From Allobosea sp. 47.2.35 (GTDB lineage Bacteria; Pseudomonadota; Alphaproteobacteria; Rhizobiales; Beijerinckiaceae), in contig NZ_JANLGI010000003.1 of NCBI RefSeq assembly GCF_024655635.1, forward strand, positions 186,001 through 250,000: a stretch of DNA of 64,000 bases, read 5' to 3'. Below are positions 16,373-25,065 of the stretch, piece after piece. How positions within the stretch are numbered: the stretch's first letter is position 1; each line of letters starts with the position of its first letter. The notes beneath the pieces are model-generated. The model was given only the letters and a program-made list of their open reading frames with translations. It had not been told where the DNA came from and searched no databases. The position numbers were made by a program, and so were the translations under genes.

Positions 16373-17227
16373 TCAGATGTAGGCGCCGCAATCGCCGGCG
16401 AGCGTCTGGTCCATCGAGCGCGAGGGCTCGGCACAGCCCGCCTCCCCGACCACCTTCGCCGGCACGCCCGCCACGGTCTTGTTGCGCGGCACAGGCTGGA
16501 GCACGACCGAACCGGCCGCGATGCGGCTGCATTGGCCGACCTCGATATTGCCGAGGATCTTGGCGCCGGCGCCGATCAGCACGCCCTTGCGGATCTTCGG
16601 ATGGCGATCGCCACCCTGCTTGCCGGTGCCGCCCAGCGTGACGCTGTGCAGCATCGAGACATCGTCCTCGATGACGGCGGTCTCGCCGACGACGAGGCCT
16701 GTCGCATGATCGAGGAAGATGCCCTTGCCGATCCGCGCCGCCGGGTTGATGTCGGTCTGGAATACCTCGGACGAGCGCGCCTGCAGGTAGAGCGCGAAAT
16801 CGCGCCGGTCGCGCTTCCAGAGCCAATGCGCCAGCCGGTGGCATTGCAGCGCATGGAAGCCCTTGAAGAACAGCACCGGCTCCAGCACGCGATAGCAGGC
16901 AGGGTCGCGGTCGAGCACGGCCATCACGTCAGCGCGCATGCCGGCGCCGATCGTCTCGTCGCTGGACATCGCCTCGGCGAAGCCCTGCTCGATCAGGTCA
17001 GCGGTGACGGCGGGGTGGCCGAGCCTTGCCGCGACGCGATGCGCGACGGCGCCTTCGAAGCTCGGCTGGTTGAGAACGGAAGCGACGATCAGCGTGCCGA
17101 GCGCCGGCTCGGCGGCAACCGCTGCCTCGGCCTCGGTCCGCAGGCGGGACCAGACGGGATCGACCCGGTCGAGCCCGGTAGCGAAGTCGCGTGCTTCCAC
17201 GACGGAGCGCCCTGACGGCATGGTCAT
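16373..17227 (-). CDS. cysE: Serine O-acetyltransferase
   Basis: CysE makes O-acetylserine from serine and acetyl-CoA, committing serine to cysteine synthesis. The 284-aa protein has the helical N-terminal domain (about residues 20-150) followed by a left-handed beta-helix with DINPAARIGKGIFLDHATG, GLVVGETAVIEDDVSMLHSVTLGGTGK and DRHPKIRKGVLIGAGAKILG. The catalytic His is in LDHATG and the acetyl-CoA-binding repeats are intact. The C-terminus ends in GAYI, and a terminal Ile is typical for docking into O-acetylserine sulfhydrylase. Start MTMPSG at 17227. A paralogous SHMT-like gene that handles serine-type substrates lies 1 kb away, but a link is only a guess. Confidence 0.95.
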   Translation of the reverse strand: MTMPSGRSVVEARDFATGLDRVDPVWSRLRTEAEAAVAAEPALGTLIVASVLNQPSFEGAVAHRVAARLGHPAVTADLIEQGFAEAMSSDETIGAGMRADVMAVLDRDPACYRVLEPVLFFKGFHALQCHRLAHWLWKRDRRDFALYLQARSSEVFQTDINPAARIGKGIFLDHATGLVVGETAVIEDDVSMLHSVTLGGTGKQGGDRHPKIRKGVLIGAGAKILGNIEVGQCSRIAAGSVVLQPVPRNKTVAGVPAKVVGEAGCAEPSRSMDQTLAGDCGAYI

Positions 17228-17410
17228 TCTCCGGAAAGACGGGTTCGGCGGAAGGACAGCCTAGCGCAAGGCAGGTGTCCGCATCAAAAGCTCAGGCCGA
17301 ACCGAAGTTGAATCGAAAAGCGAGGCAGCGGAATCAGAATTTCAGGGAAGATCGACAACACATTGGCGTCGCCCGCTTTTCCGGATTGCCTCTCGTCATT
17401 GCCGATGCTC

Positions 17411-18178
17411 TCACAAACGCGCGAGGAAGTCGAGGACGGCCTGCTTGTGGCTCTTGTCGCCGACCGCGAGATTATGGTCGCGCCCGACGATATCGAAGGA
17501 CTCCGCACCCGGAATGAGCTTCGCCAGCTCCGGCCCGGAGCCCGACACATCGTCCTTGGTGCCGACGCTGATCAGGGTCGGCATCGAAATCTGCCCAACC
17601 TGCTCGGCGGTCAAGGTCTGGCGCGAGCCGCGGATGCAAGCGGCGAGCGCCTTGAGATCGCTCTTGGTCTGCTCGGCGAAAGCACGAAACATGCGCTGCA
17701 TCGGATCGGTCAGGACATCGAGCGACCGCGCCTCCATCGCATCCGCAATGCCGAGAGGCAGCCCGACGCCCTCGACGAGATGGATGCCGAGCCCGCCAAG
17801 CAGCAAGGCCTCCAGCCGGCGCGGATGCGCCAGCGCCAGATGCGCCGAGATGCGCGCGCCCATCGAATAGCCCATCACCGCCGCGCGCGGGATGTCGAGA
17901 TGGTCCATCAATCGGCGCACATCCTCGGCCATGACCTGCGAGGAATAGGCGGCGGGGTCGTAGAGCTTCTCGCTCTGGCCATGGCCGCGATCGTCGAGCG
18001 CGACGACACGATAGCCGGCATGGGTCAGCGTCTTCGTCCACTGGGTATTGACCCAGTTGATCATGTGCGAGGAGGCGAAACCGTGCACCAGCACGACGGT
18101 GCGGTGCTTCGGCTCGTCATTGGTCGGCGCCATGTCGATGAAGGCGATCTTCACGCCGTCGGAAGAAAAGCTCTGCAT
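17411..18178 (-). CDS. Alpha/beta-hydrolase fold protein
   Basis: The 255-aa protein has the canonical alpha/beta-hydrolase order: oxyanion region VVLVHGFASSHMINW, DDRGHGQSEK, nucleophile elbow GYSMGAR with the catalytic Ser, the acid on the strand before VSGSGPELAK (TKDDVSG), and the catalytic His in GRDHNLAVGDKSHK. The start at 18178 (MQSFSSDGVKIAF) is preferred over an ATG 34 codons upstream because the beta sheet begins here. It is probably an esterase or C-C hydrolase of unknown substrate. An N-acyltransferase-like gene begins divergently only about 120 bp away. Confidence 0.85.
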   Translation of the reverse strand: MQSFSSDGVKIAFIDMAPTNDEPKHRTVVLVHGFASSHMINWVNTQWTKTLTHAGYRVVALDDRGHGQSEKLYDPAAYSSQVMAEDVRRLMDHLDIPRAAVMGYSMGARISAHLALAHPRRLEALLLGGLGIHLVEGVGLPLGIADAMEARSLDVLTDPMQRMFRAFAEQTKSDLKALAACIRGSRQTLTAEQVGQISMPTLISVGTKDDVSGSGPELAKLIPGAESFDIVGRDHNLAVGDKSHKQAVLDFLARL

Positions 18179-18295
18179 GCGGGTCTCGGATCGCAAGATC
18201 GGAACGGTCACCCTTCCCTGCCATGACCGGGCGGCTTTGGGTACCCGCCATGGCGCGGCTTGCTTATGAGCGCCCGCCATGATGAACGATGGCCC

Positions 18296-19255
18296 ATGAT
18301 CCAGCCTGCACCCCGCGAATCGTCACGCCTCGCCATCGTCGACATCGCCCGCGGCGTCGCGCTCATGGCCATGTTCGTCTACCATTTCGCCTACGACCTC
18401 TCGATGTTCAGGCTGATCGAGACCGATATCGTCGCCGAGCCGGGCTGGCGCCTGTTCGCACGCGGCATCGCCGGTACCTTCCTGACCATCGTCGGCTTCA
18501 GCCTCGTGCTTGCGACGCGCAAGGGCCTGAACCTCAAGGCCTATCTCAAGCGCCTCGCCATGGTCGCTGGCGCGGCGGCTCTCGTCACGCTCGGCACCTG
18601 GCGGTTCATGCCGGGCGATTTCATCTTCTTCGGCATCCTGCACCATGTCGCGGTCGCGAGCGTACTCGCCCTGCCCTTCCTGCGCCTGCCGGTCATCACC
18701 GTCGCGCTTGCAGCCGCGCTCGCCTTTGCGCTGCCCTCCGTCGTCGCCCATCCGCTGCTCGACCAACCCTGGGCAGCCTGGCTCGGCTTCTCGCAGGCGC
18801 CGATCCACACGGCCGATTTCGTGCCGGTCTTCCCCTGGTTCGGCTGCGTGCTGAGCGGCATCGTGCTGGCCCGCCTCATCCTGTCGCGCCTCGCCGGCAC
18901 TGCGCTCGCCGGCTGGCGACCCGGAAACAAGGCGACCCGAATCGTCGCCTGGGGCGGGCGCCACAGCCTGCTGGTCTATCTCGTCCACCAGCCGCTTTTC
19001 ATCGGCGCGCTGATGCTGTCGATGCAGGTCATCGCTCCGACCTCTCCGGAGGAACGCGCCTTCCGGAACGAATGCCAGCGCAGCTGCTCCGGCCCCAATG
19101 TGCCGCAGGAGATCTGCCGCATGGTCTGCGCCTGCACGGTGGACGGCCTCAAGCGCGAGCAGCTCTGGCAGAAGGCGCTCGACAACCTGCTCTCGCCGCA
19201 GGAAAGCGCCCGGATGACCGAGCTGGCGCGGGGCTGCCTGCGCGACGGGCGCTGA
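18296..19255 (+). CDS. DUF1624/heparan-alpha-glucosaminide N-acetyltransferase-like membrane protein
   Basis: The 319-aa polytopic membrane protein opens with RLAIVDIARGVALMAMFVYHFAYDL, the signature of the DUF1624/HGSNAT-like acyltransferase superfamily; the His in YHFAYD is a candidate acyl-transfer residue. About eight transmembrane helices follow up to LLVYLVHQPLFIGAL. The unusual part is a C-terminal soluble tail (about residues 240-319) with five or more cysteines (ECQRSCSG, EICRMVCACTVDG, RGCLRDG), which could bind metal or form disulfides. The start at 18296 gives MIQPAPRESSR. The acceptor of the acyl group is unknown. Confidence 0.83.
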   Translation: MIQPAPRESSRLAIVDIARGVALMAMFVYHFAYDLSMFRLIETDIVAEPGWRLFARGIAGTFLTIVGFSLVLATRKGLNLKAYLKRLAMVAGAAALVTLGTWRFMPGDFIFFGILHHVAVASVLALPFLRLPVITVALAAALAFALPSVVAHPLLDQPWAAWLGFSQAPIHTADFVPVFPWFGCVLSGIVLARLILSRLAGTALAGWRPGNKATRIVAWGGRHSLLVYLVHQPLFIGALMLSMQVIAPTSPEERAFRNECQRSCSGPNVPQEICRMVCACTVDGLKREQLWQKALDNLLSPQESARMTELARGCLRDGR

Positions 19256-19273
19256 TGCAAATTGCGCACTGGA

Positions 19274-19317
19274 GCATTTTCGAGCGAAGTGGATACCGGT
19301 TCGCGTCAAGAAAATGC
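19274..19317. repeat. Dispersed imperfect palindrome typical of Rhizobiales genomes
   Basis: The arms gcattttc (19274-19281) and gaaaatgc (19310-19317) flank a centre that reads cgagcgaagtggataccggttcgcgtc. The flanking text (ggag before, gacaaaacaaaaggctagagcc after, to about 19340) resembles a short interspersed repeat that I know from many Hyphomicrobiales intergenic regions. Only one copy is present in this window. It lies between the DUF1624 gene and the zinc-finger gene. Confidence 0.6.
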
Positions 19318-19435
19318 GACAAAACAAAAGGCTAGAGCCTTTTCGCGTTTCGGAGAAATGCGGAAAGGCACTGGCGTCAGGCCGCCTCACGCGATAGGTT
19401 GCGGCCGAATTCCAGACCTTCGAAGAGCGACGACC

Positions 19436-19687
19436 ATGGCCGCGACCGGCATCCCGCATTTCCACAATGACCCCGGCGTTCCCGTCATCAAGGTCGGCGC
19501 GCATGAGTTCATGTGCATCGGCGCCAAGCCGCCCTTCGACCATCCGCATGTCTTCCTCGACATGGGCGCGGATCACGAGATCATCTGCCCCTATTGCTCG
19601 ACGCTGTTCAAATACGAGCCGTCGCTGAAGGGCGCGGCCTGCATCCCGCCGGAATGCGCCTATACCGATCCGGCCAAGGCGGCCTGA
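19436..19687 (+). CDS. Small zinc-finger protein of the CHCC type
   Basis: The 83-aa protein ends in a zf-CHCC motif with the ligands in EFMCIG, DHPHVFLDM, and CPYCSTLFKYEP. This family is related to the NDUFS6 subunit of mitochondrial complex I, and in alphaproteobacteria the stand-alone version is thought to accompany respiratory complex I. The start at 19436 (MAATGIPHFHN) fits the family. It has no obvious operon partner; the FAD monooxygenase gene follows 85 bp later on the same strand. Confidence 0.85.
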   Translation: MAATGIPHFHNDPGVPVIKVGAHEFMCIGAKPPFDHPHVFLDMGADHEIICPYCSTLFKYEPSLKGAACIPPECAYTDPAKAA

Positions 19688-19772
19688 GGCTCGCCTACCG
19701 CATCCGGCGCGCGGGTTCTGAGGGGCGCCCGCGCCTCGTCTTCCAGCATCATCATCGAAGGCGTCCGATCCC

Positions 19773-20954
19773 GTGTCCGCTCCTCATTTCGTCATCGCCG
19801 GCGCCGGCATCGGCGGCCTGACCATGGCCCTGTCGCTGGCGCGGCGCGGCATCGCCGCGACCGTCGTCGAGAAGCGCACCGGCTTCGGCGAGACCGGGGC
19901 CGGCCTGCAGGTCACCTCCAATTCCGGCCGCGTGCTTGATGCGCTCGACCTCGCCTTGCCGCTGAAGCGCATCAGCGTCACCTCGCACGGGCTGATGATC
20001 CGGCGCTGGGCCGACGGCTCGCAGGTGCTGGAGATGCCCTCCAGCCCCGAGCGCATGCCGACACCGTTCCGCATGATGAAGCGCAACGACCTTCATACCG
20101 TGCTGCTCGACGCCGCCCGCGCCATGCCGAACATCCGCCTGATGGTCGGCCGCAGCGTCGATGAAGTCAGCCAGAACGCCGAGGGCGTCACGATCGGGCT
20201 GACCGCGCGCGACGGCGTCGGCGGCACGCTCTCCGCGCTGGGCCTGATCGGCGCAGACGGCCTGTGGTCGCGCGTGCGCGATCTCACCGGTGACGCCTCC
20301 CCGCCCGTCTTCACAGGCTACGAGGCCTGGCGCGCCGTGGTGCCGGCCCGCGCCGGCGACAAGCCGCGCGTGACGCTGCATATGGGCTCCGGTCGCCATG
20401 CCGTGCACTACCCGGTCGCTGGTGGCAAAGAAATCAACATCGTCGTCGTCCGCCAGGCGAAGGAGGCCCGCGAGGGCTGGTCCCGCGACGGCGACCGCAA
20501 TGTCGTCACCGAGCATCTCGCCGGCGCCTCGCCGGCCCTGCGCGAGCTCACCGGAGCGGCCGAAGGCTGGCAGGTCTGGTCGCTCTTCGACCGCAGGCCC
20601 GCCGCCATGGCCAAGGGCCGGATCGCGCTGCTCGGCGATGCCGCTCACCCGATCCTGCCCTTCCTTGCGCAGGGCGCCTCGCTCGCCATCGAGGATGCCG
20701 CGGTGCTCGCCCGCCTGCTGGCCGAGACGCTCGGCCGCGAGGGCGCTGCCGGCGTGCCCATGGCCTTCGCCGCCTATGCGGCTGCCCGCGCCCAGCGCGT
20801 CGCCCGCGTGCAGGAGGAAAGCCGGGGCAACGGCCGCAACTACCATATGGGCTGGCCGCTCAGCATCGCCCGCGATTTCGCGCTGAAGCGGCTCGGACCG
20901 GACGGCCTGCGCAATCGCTATGGCTGGCTATATGACTGGCAGGATGCAGCCTGA
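19773..20954 (+). CDS. FAD-dependent aromatic-ring monooxygenase, salicylate-hydroxylase-like
   Basis: The 393-aa flavoprotein belongs to the group A monooxygenases, which hydroxylate aromatic acids using NAD(P)H and O2. The three signature blocks are present: GAGIGGLTMALSLARRGI (ADP binding), GADGLWSRVRD (DG motif) and ALLGDAAHPILPFLAQGAS (GD motif). The start is a GTG at 19773 (VSAPHFVIAGAG), 85 bp after the zinc-finger gene. The natural substrate cannot be named; 3-hydroxybenzoate and salicylate hydroxylases are the nearest model families by eye. No ring-cleavage genes are adjacent. Confidence 0.85.
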   Translation: MSAPHFVIAGAGIGGLTMALSLARRGIAATVVEKRTGFGETGAGLQVTSNSGRVLDALDLALPLKRISVTSHGLMIRRWADGSQVLEMPSSPERMPTPFRMMKRNDLHTVLLDAARAMPNIRLMVGRSVDEVSQNAEGVTIGLTARDGVGGTLSALGLIGADGLWSRVRDLTGDASPPVFTGYEAWRAVVPARAGDKPRVTLHMGSGRHAVHYPVAGGKEINIVVVRQAKEAREGWSRDGDRNVVTEHLAGASPALRELTGAAEGWQVWSLFDRRPAAMAKGRIALLGDAAHPILPFLAQGASLAIEDAAVLARLLAETLGREGAAGVPMAFAAYAAARAQRVARVQEESRGNGRNYHMGWPLSIARDFALKRLGPDGLRNRYGWLYDWQDAA

Positions 20955-21012
20955 TCTCGTCAAAGCCGCAATCGGTTCCTATCTTTGTGCCGGAGGAAGG
21001 GACCGAAACCAG

Positions 21013-21327
21013 ATGATCCGCGTCAATCTCTACGAGCAGCTCAACGGCCGCACCCGCGCTATGCCGCGCTGGCAGGCCTGGCTCGCCATGGCGGCGAGCC
21101 TCACCATCGGCGTCGCGCTTTTCGTGCTGGCCGCAAGCCTCGCGCTCATCCTGATCCCGGTCGTGCTGGTCGTCGGCGCGATCGCGGTCTGGCGCCTCAA
21201 GTCGAAGCTGAAGGCGGCGGGCATCGACCCCGCCAATCCCTTCGCCAACCAGCCGCGTCAACCGGATCGCGTCGAGGTCATCGACGCCGAATATCGCATC
21301 ATCGAGCCGGATGAGCCGCGCCGCTGA
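21013..21327 (+). CDS. Small membrane protein, uncharacterised
   Basis: The 104-aa protein (MIRVNLYEQLNGRTRAMP) has two closely spaced hydrophobic stretches that form one long helical hairpin (about residues 22-60), followed by a basic KSKLKAAGIDPANPFA segment and a VEVIDAEYRIIEPDEP tail. The last piece is common to a small alphaproteobacterial family of unknown function. I use the ATG at 21013 because an earlier start at 20920 would overlap the monooxygenase gene. It converges with chrA after 6 bp. Confidence 0.65.
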   Translation: MIRVNLYEQLNGRTRAMPRWQAWLAMAASLTIGVALFVLAASLALILIPVVLVVGAIAVWRLKSKLKAAGIDPANPFANQPRQPDRVEVIDAEYRIIEPDEPRR

Positions 21328-21333
21328 GATTCA

Positions 21334-22713
21334 CTATCCGCCTTTGAGCAGGATTCCAGCGACCGCGCAGGCAACCAAAACCGGAATCATGCCGAGCTTG
21401 AGGCGCAGAAGCGCAACGGCGGCCCCGGCCGCCAGCAGCGCCGCGCGCCAGTCGAGCGATCCAATCACCGGCAGTTCCGGCTTCATTCCGAGGAAGGACA
21501 GGCTGGAAACCTCGCGGAAGAGGACGTGCAGCCCGAACCAGAGCGCGAGGTTGGCGATGACGCCGACCACGGCGGCGGTGATTGCCCCGAGCGCGGCCGC
21601 TAGCCCCTTGTTTTCCCTGAGAGCCTCGACATAAGGCGCCCCGAGAAAGATCCAGAGGAAGCAGGGCGCGAAGGTTACCCAGACGGTGAGCAGCGCCCCG
21701 AGCCCGCCGGCCACGAGCGGCGGAAGGCTGCCCGGCGCCCGGAAGGCGGCGAGGAAGCCGACGAATTCAAGCACGAGGATGAGCGGCCCCGGCGTCGTCT
21801 CGGCCAACCCCAGCCCATCGAGCATCTCGCCAGCCGTCAGCCAGCCGAAGCCGTCGACAGCCGCCTGCGCGACATAGGCCAGCACCGCATAGGCACCGCC
21901 GAAGGTCACCATCGCCATCAGGCTGAAGAAGCTGCCGATCTGCGTCCAAACGCTTGCCGGACCCGTAACGAGCCAGAGCAGGGCAACCGGGGCAAGCCAG
22001 AGCGGCAGCCAGAGCGCGAGCACGCGCATGGCCTTCGCCGTGGAGGGCCGGACATGCGCAAGAGTTCCCTCGGAAAGCAGCCTATCGACCAGCCCGACGA
22101 CCGGCGGTCCGGCAGCGCCGTGCCGCCCGCCCCCGCCGAACCAGTCCGGCCGGATACGGTTGCCGAGCCAGCCGACGAGCCCAGCGGCCAGGATGATCGC
22201 CGGAAACGGCGCCTTGAACAGGAAGATCGCGACGAAGGCCGCAACCGCGACGCCAACCATCGCCCTATTCTTCAGCGCCCTGCGGCTGATCCTGAGGCCC
22301 GCCTCGATCACGATGGCGAGCACCGCCGCCTTCACGCCGAAGAAGATGCCGTCGACCAATGGCACATGGCGCCAGGAGACATAGAGGATGCTCAGGCCCA
22401 GCATCACCAGCGCGCCCGGCAGGATGAAGAGCAGGCCCGCGATCAACCCACCGATCGTGCGGTGCATCAGCCAGCCGATATAGACGGCGAGCTGCTGCGC
22501 CTCCGGCCCGGGCAGGAGCATGCAGTAGTTGAGCGCATGCAGGAACCGCTCCTCGCCGATCCAGCGCCGCTCCTCGACCAGTTCCTTGTGCATCAGCGCG
22601 ATCTGGCCGGCAGGCCCGCCGAAGGACAGGAAGCCGATCCGCGCCCAAACGCGCGTCGCCTCGGCCAGCGTCGGCATGCGCCCTGCCGCCGTGCTCGTTT
22701 CCACGACGTTCAT
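21334..22713 (-). CDS. chrA: Chromate efflux transporter
   Basis: The 459-aa polytopic membrane protein is a full-length, two-half CHR-superfamily transporter. Each half contains the family core: GFLSFGGPAGQIALMHKELVEERRWI in the first and FGGAYAVLAYVAQAAVDGFGWL in the second. It expels chromate (taken up through sulfate transporters) from the cytoplasm. Its ATG overlaps the stop of the preceding chromate-resistance gene by 4 bp (ATGA arrangement at 22710-22713), so translation is probably coupled. The two genes form one minus-strand operon that should be induced by chromate, although no ChrB N-terminal regulator domain is obvious. Confidence 0.92.
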   Translation of the reverse strand: MNVVETSTAAGRMPTLAEATRVWARIGFLSFGGPAGQIALMHKELVEERRWIGEERFLHALNYCMLLPGPEAQQLAVYIGWLMHRTIGGLIAGLLFILPGALVMLGLSILYVSWRHVPLVDGIFFGVKAAVLAIVIEAGLRISRRALKNRAMVGVAVAAFVAIFLFKAPFPAIILAAGLVGWLGNRIRPDWFGGGGRHGAAGPPVVGLVDRLLSEGTLAHVRPSTAKAMRVLALWLPLWLAPVALLWLVTGPASVWTQIGSFFSLMAMVTFGGAYAVLAYVAQAAVDGFGWLTAGEMLDGLGLAETTPGPLILVLEFVGFLAAFRAPGSLPPLVAGGLGALLTVWVTFAPCFLWIFLGAPYVEALRENKGLAAALGAITAAVVGVIANLALWFGLHVLFREVSSLSFLGMKPELPVIGSLDWRAALLAAGAAVALLRLKLGMIPVLVACAVAGILLKGG

Positions 22714-23543
22714 CGCCGCGCCTCCCCGGCCGGCTTCGGCACCGGCCAGTTATGGGTCTCCTCGCCCGCGTCGCGGCACCAGCGATAGAAGGCGTCGTAG
22801 AGCAGCATGCCGGCTTCGAGCTGTTCGAGATCGTGCTTGTACATGCGCGACAGCCCGAGCGATGCCGCGAGCAGGCCCGCGGCTTGCGGCTCGGCTTCCA
22901 GCGTCGCTGTATCCGCCGCCCGTACGATCCGCGCCAGACGGTCGAGCGCCGGCGAAACCAGCCCGAATTCGGCGATCATCGCGTCGAAGGTGCAGAGCGG
23001 CCCGCGATGGCTCCAGAACACCCCCTCGATATCGAAGGGTGTGGCGCCGAAACGTTCGGCCACCGCCTCGACCTCGGAAGCTGCGACGAAGAGAAACACG
23101 GCCTGCCGGTCTATGAAGCGGCGGATGAGCCAGGGACAGGCGATACGGTCGATCTTCGGCCGCGCCCGCGTCACCCAGACGCTGCCGCCTGACGCTCCCG
23201 GCCGCGGCAGATGCTCCGCCGAGAACACCGTCCCCCCGGCCTGACGCCAGGCCTGATGCCCACCCTCAAGGGTTTCCGCGGGGATGCCGAGATGGCGCAG
23301 CCAGGCGGCAACACCCTCGCTGAGCTTGAGGCCGCGATGGCAGACGACCACCACGCGTCGCTGCCCGGCGAAATCAGCGCCCCAGTCGGCAACAGTGCGA
23401 TAGTCGCGCCGAATCGAGCCGGGCAGGAAGACGGGATCGGCTGCGACGTCTTCGTCGATGCGGACGTCGATGATCGCCGGTGCATCGGGCAGGCCGACCA
23501 GCCGTGACAGCTGGGCGACCGTGATCTGTTCGTTGGAGGGCAT
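22710..23543 (-). CDS. Rhodanese-ChrB fusion, chromate resistance protein
   Basis: The 277-aa protein joins an N-terminal rhodanese domain (about residues 5-110; active-site Cys in VVVCHRGLKLSEG, and the final GGHQAWRQAGG block) to a C-terminal ChrB.C domain (VTRARPKIDRIACPWLIRRFIDRQA, then FDIEGVFWSHRGPLCTFDAMI). ChrB-type domains act in chromate sensing or resistance. The rhodanese part replaces the usual N-terminal ChrB region and suggests a sulfur-transfer or redox role. The start at 23543 (MPSNEQITVAQL) follows a good context; a longer reading to 23585 adds 14 residues. It is coupled by a 4-bp overlap to chrA. Confidence 0.85.
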   Translation of the reverse strand: MPSNEQITVAQLSRLVGLPDAPAIIDVRIDEDVAADPVFLPGSIRRDYRTVADWGADFAGQRRVVVVCHRGLKLSEGVAAWLRHLGIPAETLEGGHQAWRQAGGTVFSAEHLPRPGASGGSVWVTRARPKIDRIACPWLIRRFIDRQAVFLFVAASEVEAVAERFGATPFDIEGVFWSHRGPLCTFDAMIAEFGLVSPALDRLARIVRAADTATLEAEPQAAGLLAASLGLSRMYKHDLEQLEAGMLLYDAFYRWCRDAGEETHNWPVPKPAGEARR

Positions 23544-23650
23544 GGCTTGCGTCCATCCTGAAGTGAGGAAGTTGGACGCGAACATTGGGCCGAAGCCTCA
23601 CGGGGTCGTCGCGATGGAACCCCTTGATGGCGACTAAACCATGTGGGCGC

Positions 23651-23670
23651 GGCCGGCGTCAACGCCGGCC
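23651..23670 (-). terminator. Hairpin after the CNNM/HlyC-type gene
   Basis: Arms ggccggcg and cgccggcc (23651-23658 and 23663-23670) with a 4-nt loop lie 6 bp past the stop of the minus-strand hemolysin-type gene. No T run follows on the minus strand, so termination may need Rho. Confidence 0.45.
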
Positions 23671-23676
23671 ACGGCA

Positions 23677-24954
23677 TCACTCGATCCGGGTGACCAGGAT
23701 CTTGTCGATGCGGCGGCCGTCGAGATCGACGACCTCGAAGCGCCAATGCCCCTTGTCGAAGCTCTCGCCGACATTCGGCAGATGGTTCAACTCGGCCAGG
23801 ATGAAGCCGGCGACAGTCTGGAAATCGGCGTCGCGCGGGATCGGGATGCCGAGCTCGTGGGAGAACTCGTCGACCTGCATCCAGCCGGCGACGAGATAGG
23901 AGCCGTCGGCACGGGTGACGATCGCGGGCTCGTCCTCCTCCTCCTCCTGGAAGGCGCCGATGATCGCCTCCAGCACGTCGCCGGGCGTGATGATGCCCTC
24001 GAAATGGCCGTACTCGTCGAAGACCAGCGCCATGTGCACGCGGCTGGAGCGGATCTCGCGCAGGACATGCAGCGAGTCGGCTGTGTCCATCACGATCGGT
24101 GTCTCCTGCACCAGCGCGCGCAGGTCCTGCGTGTCACCGGCCTGAAGAAACTCGATCAGGTCCTTGACCACGATCACGCCGATGATCGCATCCGCCTCGC
24201 CATCCTGCACCGGCAGGCGCGAGCGGCGGGTGGCGCGCAATTGCTGGCGGATTTCCTCGGCGCTGTCTTCGAGATCGATGACCTCGACCTCGCGGCGCGG
24301 CGTCATCAGTGCCCGGGCCGAGCGATCAGCCAGACGCATCACGCCGGCGATCATCTCGCGTTCGTCGCGCTCCAGCACGCCGGCCGTCTCGGCTTCCGCG
24401 ATAATGGTGCGGACTTCTTCTTCCGTGACCTTCTCTTCGGACTCGCCCTTCTGGCCGAGCAGGCGCAGCACGGCCTTGCCGGAGACATCGAGCAGGAACA
24501 CGATCGGCGCGCCGATCTTGGACAGAAGCCACATTGCCGGCGCGACACGGGCCGCCACCCGCTCTGGATCGCGCAGGGCGATCTGCTTCGGCACGAGCTC
24601 GCCAAGGATCAGCGAGAGATAGGTGATGGCGACGACCACGAGGCCGACGCCGAGCGTGTCCGATACCGATGGCGAGAAACCATGCGTGCCCAGCCATTCG
24701 GAGAGGCGCGCGCCGAGCGTGGCGCCCGAGAAGGCGCCCGAAAGCACGCCAACGAGCGTGATGCCGATCTGGACGGTGGAAAGAAAGCGACCGGGATCTT
24801 CGGCCAGGCGCATTGCGGTTGCCGCGCCCTTGCTGCCCTGATCGCTGAGAACCTTGAGGCGCGCCGTGCGGGAGGAAACCACGGCGAGTTCCGACATGGC
24901 GAGGAGTCCATTGACGATCGTCAGCGCCACGACGACCAGGATTTCGGTTAACAA
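23677..24954 (-). CDS. CNNM/hemolysin-C-type membrane protein with DUF21, CBS pair and CorC domain
   Basis: The 425-aa protein has an N-terminal DUF21 transmembrane module (about residues 1-190, four helices with LGELVPKQIALRDPE), a CBS pair (about 200-330, e.g. VIDLEDSAEEIRQQLRAT and the HMALVFDEYGHFEGIITPGDVLEAIIG segment) and a C-terminal CorC_HlyC domain (GDY/ADGSYLVAGWMQVDE, DADFQTVAGFILAELNHLP). Proteins of this layout transport or regulate divalent cations, mainly Mg2+ or Co2+; the hemolysin name is historical. Regulation by nucleotides through the CBS pair is likely. It stands alone between the chromate operon and a methyltransferase gene. Confidence 0.88.
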   Translation of the reverse strand: MLTEILVVVALTIVNGLLAMSELAVVSSRTARLKVLSDQGSKGAATAMRLAEDPGRFLSTVQIGITLVGVLSGAFSGATLGARLSEWLGTHGFSPSVSDTLGVGLVVVAITYLSLILGELVPKQIALRDPERVAARVAPAMWLLSKIGAPIVFLLDVSGKAVLRLLGQKGESEEKVTEEEVRTIIAEAETAGVLERDEREMIAGVMRLADRSARALMTPRREVEVIDLEDSAEEIRQQLRATRRSRLPVQDGEADAIIGVIVVKDLIEFLQAGDTQDLRALVQETPIVMDTADSLHVLREIRSSRVHMALVFDEYGHFEGIITPGDVLEAIIGAFQEEEEDEPAIVTRADGSYLVAGWMQVDEFSHELGIPIPRDADFQTVAGFILAELNHLPNVGESFDKGHWRFEVVDLDGRRIDKILVTRIE

Positions 24955-25065
24955 AACCAGCCTGCTTGCTGCGGAACCACGACATCTGGCGGCCCGCTTC
25001 CAGCCCTCTTATAGCGGATCGCGGCTCCAACGCGATGGGCCGGACGCAAGATTCGTGAGCGGATA

